From a bacterium (GTDB taxonomy: Bacteria; Planctomycetota; Planctomycetia; Kolteriales; Kolteriaceae), in assembly GCA_019753235.1 (NCBI GenBank), contig JAIELF010000027.1, forward strand, positions 1 to 64,000: a stretch of DNA of 64,000 nt. Reading direction: 5' to 3'. Positions 48,298 to 56,431 of this stretch are shown piece by piece. A program made the translations under genes and the position numbers. The notes below the pieces were generated by a model. It was not told the origin of the DNA, ran no database searches, and saw only the letters and a list, made by a program, of their open reading frames with translations. The number at the start of each line of letters is the position of its first letter. The stretch's first letter is position 1.

Positions 48298-50198
48298 TGA
48301 AAGAACATCATTGCTGGTTGTTCATCACGGCACTGTTGACGATGGTGGTGCCGACGTGGGCCGATCCATCGCTTGATGATCTCGGGCCGGTCGCTCGGGA
48401 AGCACTGACGGCGGTTCGGCCGGCACTGGCCAGAGTAGAAGTGACCGCTCGGGATGGGTCGGGCATGGTGGCACAGACGGCGGTTCGGGTCGGCCAGGCA
48501 GGAGAATGGGTGACGACTTTGTGGGGTCTCGATCCAGAGCCGGCCGCGATCTTAGTGGAATGGGGTAAGGGAATTCGTCTGCCTGCCCAGATCATCGGGC
48601 GCGATCGACGCCGATCGATCGCGCTGCTGCGGGTTCGACTTCCATCGGATGATTCGCAGGGCTGGACCTCCCCCGCTGCGGTTCCTGTTCGTGAAATGCG
48701 CGTCGGTCAGTGGGCCTTCGCGGTCGGGCAAATCTGGCCTGAGAATCCATCGATCTCTGCAGGGATCCTCAGCGCCACCGAGCGTGTCTGGGGACGAGCG
48801 ATTCAAATCGACGCAAAGACATCGGCGCTCAATTACGGCGGACCGGTCATCGATCGGGCTGGGCGAGTTCTGGGGATCATCACGCCGCTCGACCCTCTCG
48901 GGCAACGCAGCACTTCGAGCCCATCGATTTACGATTCGGGAGTCGGATTTGCCGTCCCTCTCGAGCAGATCCTGGCTGACTTACCTCGTCTTCGGCAAGG
49001 GGACATCTTCGCGGGGGAATCGGGGATCAGCTTTTCTACGCCAGGCCAATTCCTAGAGCCGGCACTCATCGCGCGGATTGCTTGGCGAAGCCCCGCCGAC
49101 CAAGCGGGATTACGGCCAGGGGATATCATCATTCGCGTCGGACAGAATTCTATCCTTCGTCAAGGAGAGTTCGGGCACGCAATGGGAAACGCCTCGGCCG
49201 GCGATCCGGTCAAGCTGTCTGTTCGCCGAGGAACCTCCACGTTCGACGCGAACCTATCGCTCGTGGCGACGCTCCCCATCTACCGTTGGCCGTCCACAGG
49301 TTTCCTCGCCAGGAACGCCTCAAAGGGAATCGAAGTGATCGGCGTCGTCCCTGGTTCGTCCGCAGACAAAGAGGGGATTCGCCCCCAACAAACCATCACT
49401 AAGTTGGCGGGCAAGGCTGTCAACAACCTGGCGGAGCTGCGCGCGATTCTCGATCAGCGGGGGGTGGGGGAAAAGCTCTCGCTTGAGGTCAGAAGTTCAT
49501 CGGGATTGATGAACATGAACTTGCTCGTGGAAGAGGGAATGAAGAGCGTTCCTCCGCGACCGACGCCGAAAGAAAATCAAACGAATCCCATCGATTCTTC
49601 GTTCGCTCGCGAGCAGGGACAGGGGAACGACTTTTGGATTCGCATGCCGAGACGCTCGAGCGTCGATGAAAAGGTGGGGCTTCTATTCTGCTTGGAAGCA
49701 GGCCCGGCCGCCCGCCGGGTGGCGCTTTTGAAGGCTTGGGAGAAGACCTGCGACCGCGAGGGCTTGGCGCTGGCCGGCATGGAGCCGATACGCGCGGGGC
49801 GATGGAGCTTCGAAGATTTGCCGCGCGCGTCGCGCGTTCTTGATGAACTGTTGAAGCGGCAGGCGATCGACCCGGCCCGCGTCGTTGTCCATGGCGCGTT
49901 TTCGTCGACCGGAATCGCGCATCAATTCGTTTCGATCGAGCGAGAACGCGTTCGCGGCATGCTGTTGGTGGGTCGCTCGCTGGGGCCGACGCGGCCCATG
50001 CAACCGGCCGAGAAGCTCGCCGTCGCGCTGATCGATGGGGCGGATCCTCGAGTCCAGGTGCCGACCAGGATCTCCTCGGCATGGGAATCGCTGGGCTATC
50101 CGGTTCTTCCATCGATGGAGGTGAAGGAAGGATATCTCTCGGCCGAGCAAGTGGAATTGCTGGGGAGATGGACGTTCTGTATCGGCCATCTTTTCTAG
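48294..50198 (+). CDS. Trypsin-like pseudoprotease with two PDZ domains and hydrolase-like tail (second paralogue)
   Basis: This is a 634-residue protein with a signal peptide (about 1-23). The protease-like domain (about 30-225) lacks the triad: the His site is Trp77 (VTTLWGLD), the Asp site is Ser108 (RRRSIALLRV) and the Ser site is Tyr181 (SALNYGGPVID). Two PDZ-like domains follow: about 240-325 (FLEPALIARIAWRSPADQAG) and 335-412 (VVPGSSADKEGIRPQQTI). The C-terminal 190 residues resemble an alpha/beta hydrolase (GLLFCLEAGPAARRVALLKA, ARVVVHGAFSSTGIAHQF), with no proper GxSxG elbow. This is the last gene of the run and overlaps the previous one by ATGA. Two starts, 48294 and 48297, differ by one Met. 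Two copies of a hairpin repeat follow. Confidence 0.82.
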   Translation: MMKEHHCWLFITALLTMVVPTWADPSLDDLGPVAREALTAVRPALARVEVTARDGSGMVAQTAVRVGQAGEWVTTLWGLDPEPAAILVEWGKGIRLPAQIIGRDRRRSIALLRVRLPSDDSQGWTSPAAVPVREMRVGQWAFAVGQIWPENPSISAGILSATERVWGRAIQIDAKTSALNYGGPVIDRAGRVLGIITPLDPLGQRSTSSPSIYDSGVGFAVPLEQILADLPRLRQGDIFAGESGISFSTPGQFLEPALIARIAWRSPADQAGLRPGDIIIRVGQNSILRQGEFGHAMGNASAGDPVKLSVRRGTSTFDANLSLVATLPIYRWPSTGFLARNASKGIEVIGVVPGSSADKEGIRPQQTITKLAGKAVNNLAELRAILDQRGVGEKLSLEVRSSSGLMNMNLLVEEGMKSVPPRPTPKENQTNPIDSSFAREQGQGNDFWIRMPRRSSVDEKVGLLFCLEAGPAARRVALLKAWEKTCDREGLALAGMEPIRAGRWSFEDLPRASRVLDELLKRQAIDPARVVVHGAFSSTGIAHQFVSIERERVRGMLLVGRSLGPTRPMQPAEKLAVALIDGADPRVQVPTRISSAWESLGYPVLPSMEVKEGYLSAEQVELLGRWTFCIGHLF

Positions 50199-50210
50199 TT
50201 CAATTCCATC

Positions 50211-50265
50211 GAGCCAGCCCGGAGGCTGATCACTCAATGAAGTGAGCCAGCCCGGAGGCTGGCTC
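50211..50265. terminator. Duplicated hairpin repeat, probable bidirectional terminator
   Basis: An 18-base sequence, GAGCCAGCCCGGAGGCTG, occurs at 50211-50228 and again at 50244-50261. The second copy extends to a perfect 9-bp stem (GAGCCAGCC 50244-50252 with GGCTGGCTC 50257-50265, 4-base loop) followed by TTT. It lies between two convergent genes, the end of the protease operon and the small lipoprotein gene, so it could end both. The first copy pairs only partly. Confidence 0.6.
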
Positions 50266-50307
50266 TTTGTCGTTCAATTCAAAAGCAGAACATCTGACTG
50301 AGTCTGT

Positions 50308-50616
50308 TTACTTGACGGCTTCGGTAGCCTGTTCAGTAGCTTCCTTGACAGCTTCGGCGGCTCCGGTCGCAGCGTCCTTGGCTCCTTCGACGGCGCCCGA
50401 AACCGCTTCCTTGCCCTTCTCGACCATCTTTTCGGTCGTTTGCTTTGCGGCGGCAGCAGCGTCACCGGCTTCCTTCTTTGCGGCATCAATGACAGCTTCG
50501 CCGGCTTCCTTCACTTCCTTACCAGCCTTCTCTACTGCCTTTTGCGTCTCCGGGTTGTTGCTGCAACCGGCGACGAAACCAACACATGCCAAACCCAGCA
50601 GCCAATGGCGAACCAT
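50308..50616 (-). CDS. Small lipoprotein with Ala/Lys/Glu-rich amphipathic repeats
   Basis: This is a 102-residue protein with a lipoprotein signal (MVRHWLLGLACVGFVAGC; lipobox VAGC, Cys18). The mature part is a run of 11-residue-like amphipathic repeats rich in Ala, Lys and Glu (VEKAGKEVKEAGEAVIDAAK, KQTTEKMVEKGKEAVSGAVE, KDAATGAAEAVKEATEQATE), resembling LEA or apolipoprotein-type helices. Function unknown; membrane or desiccation-related protection is a common guess for such sequences. The ATG at 50616 follows AGGAG; the upstream frame to 50691 lacks a signal. Confidence 0.7.
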   Translation of the reverse strand: MVRHWLLGLACVGFVAGCSNNPETQKAVEKAGKEVKEAGEAVIDAAKKEAGDAAAAAKQTTEKMVEKGKEAVSGAVEGAKDAATGAAEAVKEATEQATEAVK

Positions 50617-50761
50617 CTTTGCTTCTCCTATCAGAGTTGTTTCTGTGAACCCAACGCGGCCTATTCTACTCGACGACAACCTGATCACCAAATAAAGAGA
50701 AACTCATCAGCCCTAATTCTTGATCGAACAACTTTGTGGCTGATGGGGGAAAAGGAACACG

Positions 50762-51475
50762 ATGAGACTCTCCTTCGCAGGCGAACGAATCTTGGCCGTC
50801 ATGGCCCATCCCGACGATGCAGATCTCATGTGCGCGGGATTGCTCGAGCGTGCCCGTTCCGAAGGGGCAGCGATCGGCGTCGCCTATCTCTGTCGCGGCG
50901 ACAAAGGGCAGCCCGATCCTCCGCTGCCGAACCTGGCCGATGTTCGCTTCGGCGAGGCCGCTCGCAATGCTGGGGCCATCGGGGCAACGATCATTCGCGG
51001 AATCTTTGATGATGGAAGCCTAGTCGACGGCGAGCCAGGGCGGGCCTTTTTGCTTGCTGCTTTTCGAGAGTTTCGCCCCACACTCGTGATTGCCCATCCA
51101 CCCGAAGACTACCATCCCGACCACCAAGCTTGCGCTCAGCTTGCCCTGAGCGTTTCATGGATGAGCGCGTCGAAGGGTTTCATCACCGAGAATCTTCCCC
51201 CCTTAACTCAGCAGCCGGCACTATGGTGGTGTGATACTTTTGGGATGACGGGCTTCGACCCGACCCTGTTTGTCGATGTCAGCCCATGGGGACCGGGAAA
51301 GGTCGATCGGCTCGCCTCGCACGAATCGCAGCTTGCCCGGGGGCCGGGAGGATCCTCGCATCCGTTCGCGGCGCTCGTTCGTCATCAAATGGAATCGCGA
51401 GGGAGAGAATCCCTCGTCGAATACGCAGAAGCGTACCGCCCCCACCAGACCTACAAACGAACGCGAGCTTGGTGA
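50762..51475 (+). CDS. PIG-L/LmbE-family deacetylase
   Basis: This is a 237-residue zinc-dependent deacetylase of the LmbE family. The zinc-binding and catalytic AHPDDAD (residues 15-21, with His16 and Asp18/Asp19) and the second HPDHQ motif (near 120) are intact, and the Rossmann-like start ILAVMAHPDD is typical. Members remove the acetyl group from N-acetylglucosaminyl lipids or thiol precursors; the substrate here is unknown. Bacillithiol-type (BshB) activity is one possibility, but no other thiol-pathway gene is in the window. AAGGA lies 6 bases before the ATG. It is convergent with the YHS-like repeat gene. Confidence 0.85.
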   Translation: MRLSFAGERILAVMAHPDDADLMCAGLLERARSEGAAIGVAYLCRGDKGQPDPPLPNLADVRFGEAARNAGAIGATIIRGIFDDGSLVDGEPGRAFLLAAFREFRPTLVIAHPPEDYHPDHQACAQLALSVSWMSASKGFITENLPPLTQQPALWWCDTFGMTGFDPTLFVDVSPWGPGKVDRLASHESQLARGPGGSSHPFAALVRHQMESRGRESLVEYAEAYRPHQTYKRTRAW

Positions 51476-51527
51476 TTCGAATTCAACATCAATCGAAGAG
51501 GTCCGCCAGAAAAGCGGTCTCTTCTGA

Positions 51528-52661
51528 TTACTTAACGGGCTCGGGTTCCTCCACGTTCGGGTCGGCCGTCGCGGAGGGTGCGGGAGCGGCCTTGCCCGTC
51601 GGCGCCGATGCTGGTGGAGCGGGAGGCGTCGAGTTGACTGGCGGAGCCGACCCGGAAGCAGCACTCAAGTAGTTCTCGGGATCTTGTTGAAAGCGTTCAC
51701 GATTGAATTCGTCGACAAAAAGGTATCTCAAGCCGCGATGAATCGCGCTGATCCCGTAATGGCCGACCGGTTCCCCTTTCCCATCAACGCGGGCCACCTG
51801 ATCAACACCGCCACGAGCAATATCGAAGTCGGAAAGAGCTTCGGCCTGCGCGACGAACTGGTCACGAGTCTCGGGTGTCGCGAATGAATAAAGCCGATTC
51901 TTATAAACGACCGAATTCTTCGCGGCGCCCAGTCCAAGCTTTCCCTGCGCTAGCAAGGCCACATCGAGCCCCCCGAGCACCGGAAAGTATCGGCCGGGGT
52001 TGGCCGCGAAAACGTCCCGATCGGAAGCCGACGCGAATCGAAAACGCCGACCCTCGAAGATCACCTCCACTTTTTTGTCGCCACGACGAAGAACTTCTTC
52101 CTCGACCAGCACCACGGGTGAAAATCCCTGTAGCCCGAGGTCAACATTCTCAAACGCGTCGCTGCTGGAATCGAAAGCTTTCTTTTCCTCCTCATTAGCG
52201 AAGAGAAACAAACGATCGTTCAGAGCGCTTCGCCAAGCAAGCGTCCCCGGAACGAGCTTGGCCGAGTTCTTCCAAGCGACGACGCTGTAACCTGCCAAGG
52301 CGGGAACGTACCGACCGGGGGATTGTTCAAACTTCGTTTTGTTTTCGATCGACGAGAAGAAATAATTCTGACCATCGAAGCGACTGGTGATTTCAGATTT
52401 CCCGTCGACCTCGGAGTTCGAATCGACGAGGGCGACGGCATCTTTCCCCAACAGAGCCAGCGCCGGCCGTTCAACCAGGGCCCCCTTCACTGCTGCCCCG
52501 TCTACCGTGATGGTCGCGACCTTCTGTTGAACATCGGTCAGTTTGGGTGGAGCCTTCTTTTCAGAACGTTCCGGAGGGGCGGGCTCGCTTTGGCCCCAGG
52601 CGGCTGGTGCCATCACCAAACCAAGAGACATCGCTCTGGCGACGAACAAACAACCTCTCAT
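51528..52661 (-). CDS. Secreted protein with tandem YHS-like repeats
   Basis: This is a 377-residue secreted protein with a signal peptide (about 1-23, ending AWG-QSE). The central region of about 85-340 consists of three or four repeats of a YHS-like module with the pattern FDGQNYFFSSIENKTKFEQS/PGRYVPALAGY, FEGRRFRFASASDRDVFAAN/PGRYFPVLGG, and FVDEFNRERFQQDPENYL. The Cys residues that bind metal in some YHS domains are absent here. The C-terminus is a Pro/Ala-rich tail (about 340-377). YHS-like repeats with this N-P-x-x-Y pattern occur in planctomycete secreted proteins. Role unknown. The ATG at 52661 begins the signal peptide. Confidence 0.68.
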   Translation of the reverse strand: MRGCLFVARAMSLGLVMAPAAWGQSEPAPPERSEKKAPPKLTDVQQKVATITVDGAAVKGALVERPALALLGKDAVALVDSNSEVDGKSEITSRFDGQNYFFSSIENKTKFEQSPGRYVPALAGYSVVAWKNSAKLVPGTLAWRSALNDRLFLFANEEEKKAFDSSSDAFENVDLGLQGFSPVVLVEEEVLRRGDKKVEVIFEGRRFRFASASDRDVFAANPGRYFPVLGGLDVALLAQGKLGLGAAKNSVVYKNRLYSFATPETRDQFVAQAEALSDFDIARGGVDQVARVDGKGEPVGHYGISAIHRGLRYLFVDEFNRERFQQDPENYLSAASGSAPPVNSTPPAPPASAPTGKAAPAPSATADPNVEEPEPVK

Positions 52662-52904
52662 CTGCTCACCCTCTCCGAGAATCGAAGATTAACCCAGACT
52701 CCATCACGCTCGCTGATGATGAGGATAATCACCGGAGGAAGGAAAATCGCTGCTTGTTCCGAGAAAACAATGCCAGAGACGACAATCGGCCCGCGAAAAT
52801 CCGCGCCAGCGGTCAACTCGCTTGGCCACGGCAATCCTCATCGCCGGCTAAAAGATCCGCCAAAGGACTCTACTGATAGGGTGGAACGGGCGATCCCGAC
52901 ACCA

Positions 52905-53600
52905 TTAACGATCGAAACTTTGTCTCAGGGCGACCGTCGGCACCGGCCGAGCCGAAAAGTGCCCGATGATCGCGCTTCGTGAATTGCCGTGCGAGAACGT
53001 CTCGTTCATCTGCTGGCCGACAAAGTCGTGTTCGATCGTGTATGCGGCATAGCTGTCATCGACGGCCGAGAGGATCGGGTAGAATAGATCTTCGTGCCCG
53101 CAGATGCTGTCTTTATCGTGCATGCAACGCGTGGTGATCTTGACGAACCTGGTGTCGAGCCGAGCACATCCTCGACCATCGCAGTACCCCGTTGCCATCG
53201 CGATAGGCGCGGTCTCGATCGCGATCACGTGCTGAATCATGTCTTGCGATTGATGCTTGGCGAGCGAAATCAAGGCTTCGCGCTGTGCTGAGCTGGCCGA
53301 GGAATCGACGATCAACACCGAGCGGGTTTGGACCGGCTTGCCTAGACCGAAAGTCTGATTCCCGAAGACGACCGCGACGATCGAACGACCGGTTAGATCG
53401 ACTCCCTCCCACGAACCCGTGGTCACCTTCCAGGCCATCGTCGCTTTGTTGCCAATGATGTTGACTTCGCCGTTGGCAAAACAAGGCCCGGTCCAGATGT
53501 CCGCATTGCGAGCTTCGAGGTATTCACCTTGAATGTCGCCGGCAAACGCGCCGCTGCTCAACATGATCATCATCCCGAGCCCAACAACGTGCCGCTTCAT
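52905..53600 (-). CDS. DUF1326 secreted protein
   Basis: This is a 231-residue protein with a signal peptide (about 1-20, HVVGLGMMIMLSSGAFA). The mature part matches DUF1326: GEYLEARNADIWTGPCFANGEVN (the TGPCFANGE block), ATMAWKVTTGSWEGVDLTGRSIV, and the later TGYCDGRGCARLD and CMHDKDSICGHED cysteines. Function not established. The ATG at 53600 follows GGAGG at 6 bases; an in-frame TTG 6 bases upstream is a lesser option. It is monocistronic. Confidence 0.75.
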   Translation of the reverse strand: MKRHVVGLGMMIMLSSGAFAGDIQGEYLEARNADIWTGPCFANGEVNIIGNKATMAWKVTTGSWEGVDLTGRSIVAVVFGNQTFGLGKPVQTRSVLIVDSSASSAQREALISLAKHQSQDMIQHVIAIETAPIAMATGYCDGRGCARLDTRFVKITTRCMHDKDSICGHEDLFYPILSAVDDSYAAYTIEHDFVGQQMNETFSHGNSRSAIIGHFSARPVPTVALRQSFDR

Positions 53601-53759
53601 GATCAACCTCCGCCGAGTTTTCGAAGTCTGACGAGAACATCAACAGGCCCGCGGGAAAAAACACGACCATCCCGCAGGCGGCATCTCCATCTACTATCGT
53701 AGGCGACCGTGATCGAGGTCAAGATCGATGACGCAAGGAGATCCATCTGGCCCGAAAAT

Positions 53760-54374
53760 TCAATCGTCGCAGACCGACTCTTTCCGCTCCGGGTCGGCAT
53801 CCCCTTCGAGCGGAACACTCGTCAAAATGGAGTACTCGGCTTCCCGGCGATCGAGGCTGCTGGACATGACCGCGAGCGCGTCGGCATGTTCGATCGGCCC
53901 GGCCCATCCCGGGGGACTTAGGAGAAGTTCTTTCATTGATGGCGGAAGGGGTTCTCCGCGGACGGTTCGTCCCACGGTGATGTGCGGGCGAAAGGGGCGG
54001 TCCTCGGGCACGATTCCTCGTTTCTCCAGCTCGTCTACTAATGATCGGTGGAGTTGGAGCATTCTCTTATCGATGTCTTCGACGCCCACCCAGATCACGC
54101 GGGGTCTCTCCGGATTGGGGAATGCCCCCAACGGCGAAACCTTCCAATCGAATGCGGGCGCCGTCGTACCGACCTCGGCAGCGGCTCGGCAAACATGGAC
54201 CACCTCGTCCGAAGCGAGATCCCCCAGGAAAACCAGCGTGACATGCCAGCGTACAGCCGGCGTCCAACGGACCGAATCACCCGCTCGATCGACTGCCGAC
54301 CGAAGATATTGTTCGATTCGCCGTTTCACATCGCGCGAGATCCCAACCGCCAGAAAGGTTCGAATCCCAGCCAA
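53760..54374 (-). CDS. thpR: RNA 2',3'-cyclic phosphodiesterase (2H family)
   Basis: This enzyme of about 204 residues belongs to the 2H phosphoesterase (LigT/ThpR) family. Two HxTx motifs are visible: HVTL in WHVTLVFLG and HITV in RPHITVGR, the catalytic pair that opens 2',3'-cyclic phosphates in RNA. The start RTFLAVGISRDVKRRIEQ is typical. I chose the TTG at 54374, 8 bases after GGGAG and giving the usual short N-terminus; the ATG at 54389 has no SD. It acts in the cytoplasm on cyclic-phosphate RNA ends, with an uncertain physiological role. Confidence 0.82.
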   Translation of the reverse strand: MAGIRTFLAVGISRDVKRRIEQYLRSAVDRAGDSVRWTPAVRWHVTLVFLGDLASDEVVHVCRAAAEVGTTAPAFDWKVSPLGAFPNPERPRVIWVGVEDIDKRMLQLHRSLVDELEKRGIVPEDRPFRPHITVGRTVRGEPLPPSMKELLLSPPGWAGPIEHADALAVMSSSLDRREAEYSILTSVPLEGDADPERKESVCDD

Positions 54375-54451
54375 GGTGTTTACTCCCATTTCTTGACGGT
54401 CGTCGGCGGTCCCGAAGAAGGTCGGCCCAGGCCAATGCGTGCTCTAACGCA

Positions 54452-54486
54452 AAGAAGGGTTCGTCCCCGCGGGACCAACCCTTCTT
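54452..54486 (-). terminator. Strong terminator downstream of the small lipoprotein gene
   Basis: A 10-bp inverted repeat (AAGAAGGGTT 54452-54461 with AACCCTTCTT 54477-54486) contains an inner 5-bp stem (GTCCC 54463-54467 with GGGAC 54471-54475) and a 3-base loop. On the minus strand the hairpin ends in TTCTTT. It lies after the lipoprotein gene, whose transcript it probably ends before thpR. Confidence 0.65.
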
Positions 54487-54603
54487 AAAGTTTCTTCGTA
54501 GAGAAGGAAGCCAAGATGCACGTTCTGGACTTCCGAGAGTAAACGGAGCGGTCCTCTTGACCATGCCGAGATAATCGGCAAGGCCATCGTGAACCGTTTC
54601 GAT

Positions 54604-54768
54604 TTACTTCTTCTCTTCGGCCGGAGGAGCAGCAGCGGGAGCCCCTTCCATCTTGGCCCCTTCCATCTTGGCGGGCTCGGCAGCCTTAGGAGCTTCCTTA
54701 GCCGGTTCGCAACCGACGAAGGTGAACGCAACCATCGAGAGCATGAGCGACGCAAGCAGCGTACGCAT
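54604..54768 (-). CDS. Small lipoprotein
   Basis: This is a 54-residue protein with an N-terminal signal (MRTLLASLMLSMVAFTFVGC) and lipobox FVGC (Cys20). The mature part is short, rich in Ala, Lys and Glu, and ends with a Pro/Ala-rich sequence and EEKK. No function is known. GGAG lies before the ATG at 54768; the frame upstream to 54858 lacks a signal. A strong terminator follows. Confidence 0.6.
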   Translation of the reverse strand: MRTLLASLMLSMVAFTFVGCEPAKEAPKAAEPAKMEGAKMEGAPAAAPPAEEKK

Positions 54769-55110
54769 GGTGTAGATCTCCGTTTTGCAAATAACCATTT
54801 GCACGCCAGCCCCCCTTGGACCAGCCGGTGCCAGGACCATGGATCGCCTTTGGCCCATCGCCCTTTGGATTGAATCAGCCCGTTTGCGAACTGACTCACC
54901 ACGCTGTTCGGTCGCTCGGCTTTGCCTTGAACTCAGCCAATCGGTCGATCAGAATGGTTTTCCTACAACAGGAGTCAGAAGAGGGATGGTTTATTCCCTA
55001 ATTGTGGAGATTTTCTCGGCGCGACTTTTCGGATCCCAAGAATCAGGCAAAATCGGCGAAAGACGGGAATAATTAGACCTCGCTCGATCTCTAGTCCAAA
55101 AGAGGATGTG
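54769..55110. other. Divergent regulatory region of the lipoprotein and ECF sigma genes
   Basis: These 342 bases lie between the minus-strand lipoprotein gene and the plus-strand sigma gene, so promoters for both should be here. The right half is AT-rich. TTATTCCC near 54998 and GGGAATAA near 55065 form a loose inverted pair 58 bases apart. No gene is supported. Confidence 0.4.
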
Positions 55111-55629
55111 ATGGTGAGCCAGCCGGCACCGCTTTCGGTGGAGACTCTCGCGAGAGATCACCTCGATCTGCTGTACCGCTACGCGTTCCGCCTGACCCGT
55201 TCGTCAACCGATGCCGAGGATGCCGTCCACGAGACTTTCTTAGTGGCGGCAGAAAAGATCGATCAGCTTCGTTCGCCCGATTCTGCCCGGGCCTGGTTGA
55301 TTCAAATTCTACGCCATCAATTGTTCAAGCAACGTCGGCATGCCGTGCCGACCGAGTTGTTCGAACTCGATGAGTTGCCGATGGCCGAGCCGGGACAGGG
55401 AGCGATCGAAGAGCAAATTGCCGCCGAGCGTTTGATGGAATTGCTCGACGCGATGCCGACCGATTACCGCGAACCACTCCTCTTGTTCTATTTCGAGGAT
55501 ATGCGGTATCGAGAGATTGCCGAGGCTCTCCATGTTCCGCTGGGAACGGTGATGAGCCGAATCGCTCGCGGCAAAGCATACTTGCGGGAGAAATTGGTCC
55601 CCGTCGAGCAGACGCTCCCTCAGGGGTGA
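55111..55629 (+). CDS. ECF-type sigma factor
   Basis: This is a sigma-70 family factor of about 172 residues. Region 2 (about 14-80: ARDHLDLLYRYAFRLTRSST, DAEDAVHETFLVAAEKI, SARAWLIQILRHQLFKQRR) and region 4 (about 110-160: LDAMPTDYREPLLLFYFEDM, YREIAEALHVPLGTVMSRIA) are both complete. The compact linker is typical of ECF factors. The ATG at 55111 is preceded by GAGGA, and a GTG directly upstream (55108) is the alternative. A gene for a one-membrane-span protein follows after 49 bases and is likely its anti-sigma partner. Confidence 0.88.
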   Translation: MVSQPAPLSVETLARDHLDLLYRYAFRLTRSSTDAEDAVHETFLVAAEKIDQLRSPDSARAWLIQILRHQLFKQRRHAVPTELFELDELPMAEPGQGAIEEQIAAERLMELLDAMPTDYREPLLLFYFEDMRYREIAEALHVPLGTVMSRIARGKAYLREKLVPVEQTLPQG

Positions 55630-55678
55630 ACGAACTGATTCCCAAGCGAACCGGCACAGGGCCACGAGGAAATTCAAC

Positions 55679-56374
55679 ATGGATCCCAACTCGTCGGCAC
55701 CCAAACTGACTCCCCGTGAGCGGCGCGAACTTCCTGATCGAGGCGACGAAAACCTTCGGCTATTACCGATCGATCCCTCCATCGCGTCGTTCGATCGTCA
55801 CGTCCGGCGTCTCATCAACGATCTACCCGTCCCGGAGAGTCTTAGGCGCCGAGTAAAGGCGACAATGCAGGAGCGTCACGAAAACGTCCGGAATCACCGT
55901 CGGCGAAGAGGTTGGGCAGCGGCGGTGGTTGGGTTGGCGGCCAGTCTCCTTGTAGCGGTTGTGATGCAGCCCTTTTTTGGTCGGCCCCCGCTCGATTCCG
56001 ATGTCTTGGCCGGCAAGCTAGAATCGATTCATCGCGTCGTGATCGACGAGGCTGCCCCCTTGACCGCGGTCGTGCCAACATCGGCCTGGCCCAAAGTCAT
56101 TAATCCCAATACCTGCGCCGGTCAGAAAATGGTCGAGTTCCTTGGGAAGCAGATGCCGGCCTATCAACTCGCTTCGGGTGCCGACCGAGCCACGCTGTTG
56201 ATCGTCCCGGCTCGGCAATTCCCCTTTCAGTTGGGGAGACCTCATGTTGCCGTCACCCATTCCGCCAACAACATAGTGACGCATTACTTCGTCTCGGGAA
56301 GGCAAGTCTGCATCCTAATCGTTCGCGAAGGGACCGAAATCGGTCGCTTCCACTCAAGCGAATCGTTGACTTAG
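55679..56374 (+). CDS. Probable single-span anti-sigma factor
   Basis: This is a 231-residue protein with a cytoplasmic N-terminal part (1-76) containing helical, basic sequence (RHVRRLINDLPVPESLRRRV). One membrane segment follows (about 78-101, GWAAAVVGLAASLLVAVVMQ), then a periplasmic domain of about 130 residues with two cysteines (NTCAGQKMVEFLGKQ and SGRQVCILIV) and beta-strands. No zinc-binding anti-sigma motif is present. It follows an ECF sigma gene, which is the main argument for an anti-sigma role. The periplasmic part may sense envelope state. Confidence 0.6.
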   Translation: MDPNSSAPKLTPRERRELPDRGDENLRLLPIDPSIASFDRHVRRLINDLPVPESLRRRVKATMQERHENVRNHRRRRGWAAAVVGLAASLLVAVVMQPFFGRPPLDSDVLAGKLESIHRVVIDEAAPLTAVVPTSAWPKVINPNTCAGQKMVEFLGKQMPAYQLASGADRATLLIVPARQFPFQLGRPHVAVTHSANNIVTHYFVSGRQVCILIVREGTEIGRFHSSESLT

Positions 56375-56431
56375 TCTCTTCGATGATGCGACGTTCGCGG
56401 GGACTGATGCCTTCGCGCCTGGGATGCAACG

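Noticed and set aside
54350..54370. tRNA T-loop-like sequence (GGTTCGAATCC)
   Set aside because: It lies inside the thpR coding start and no acceptor or anticodon stem can be built around it. No tRNA or rRNA gene was found elsewhere either.
54444..54902. 152-codon minus-strand frame near the small lipoprotein gene
   Set aside because: It reads through the strong terminator and covers the lipoprotein gene in another frame; basic, low-complexity product.
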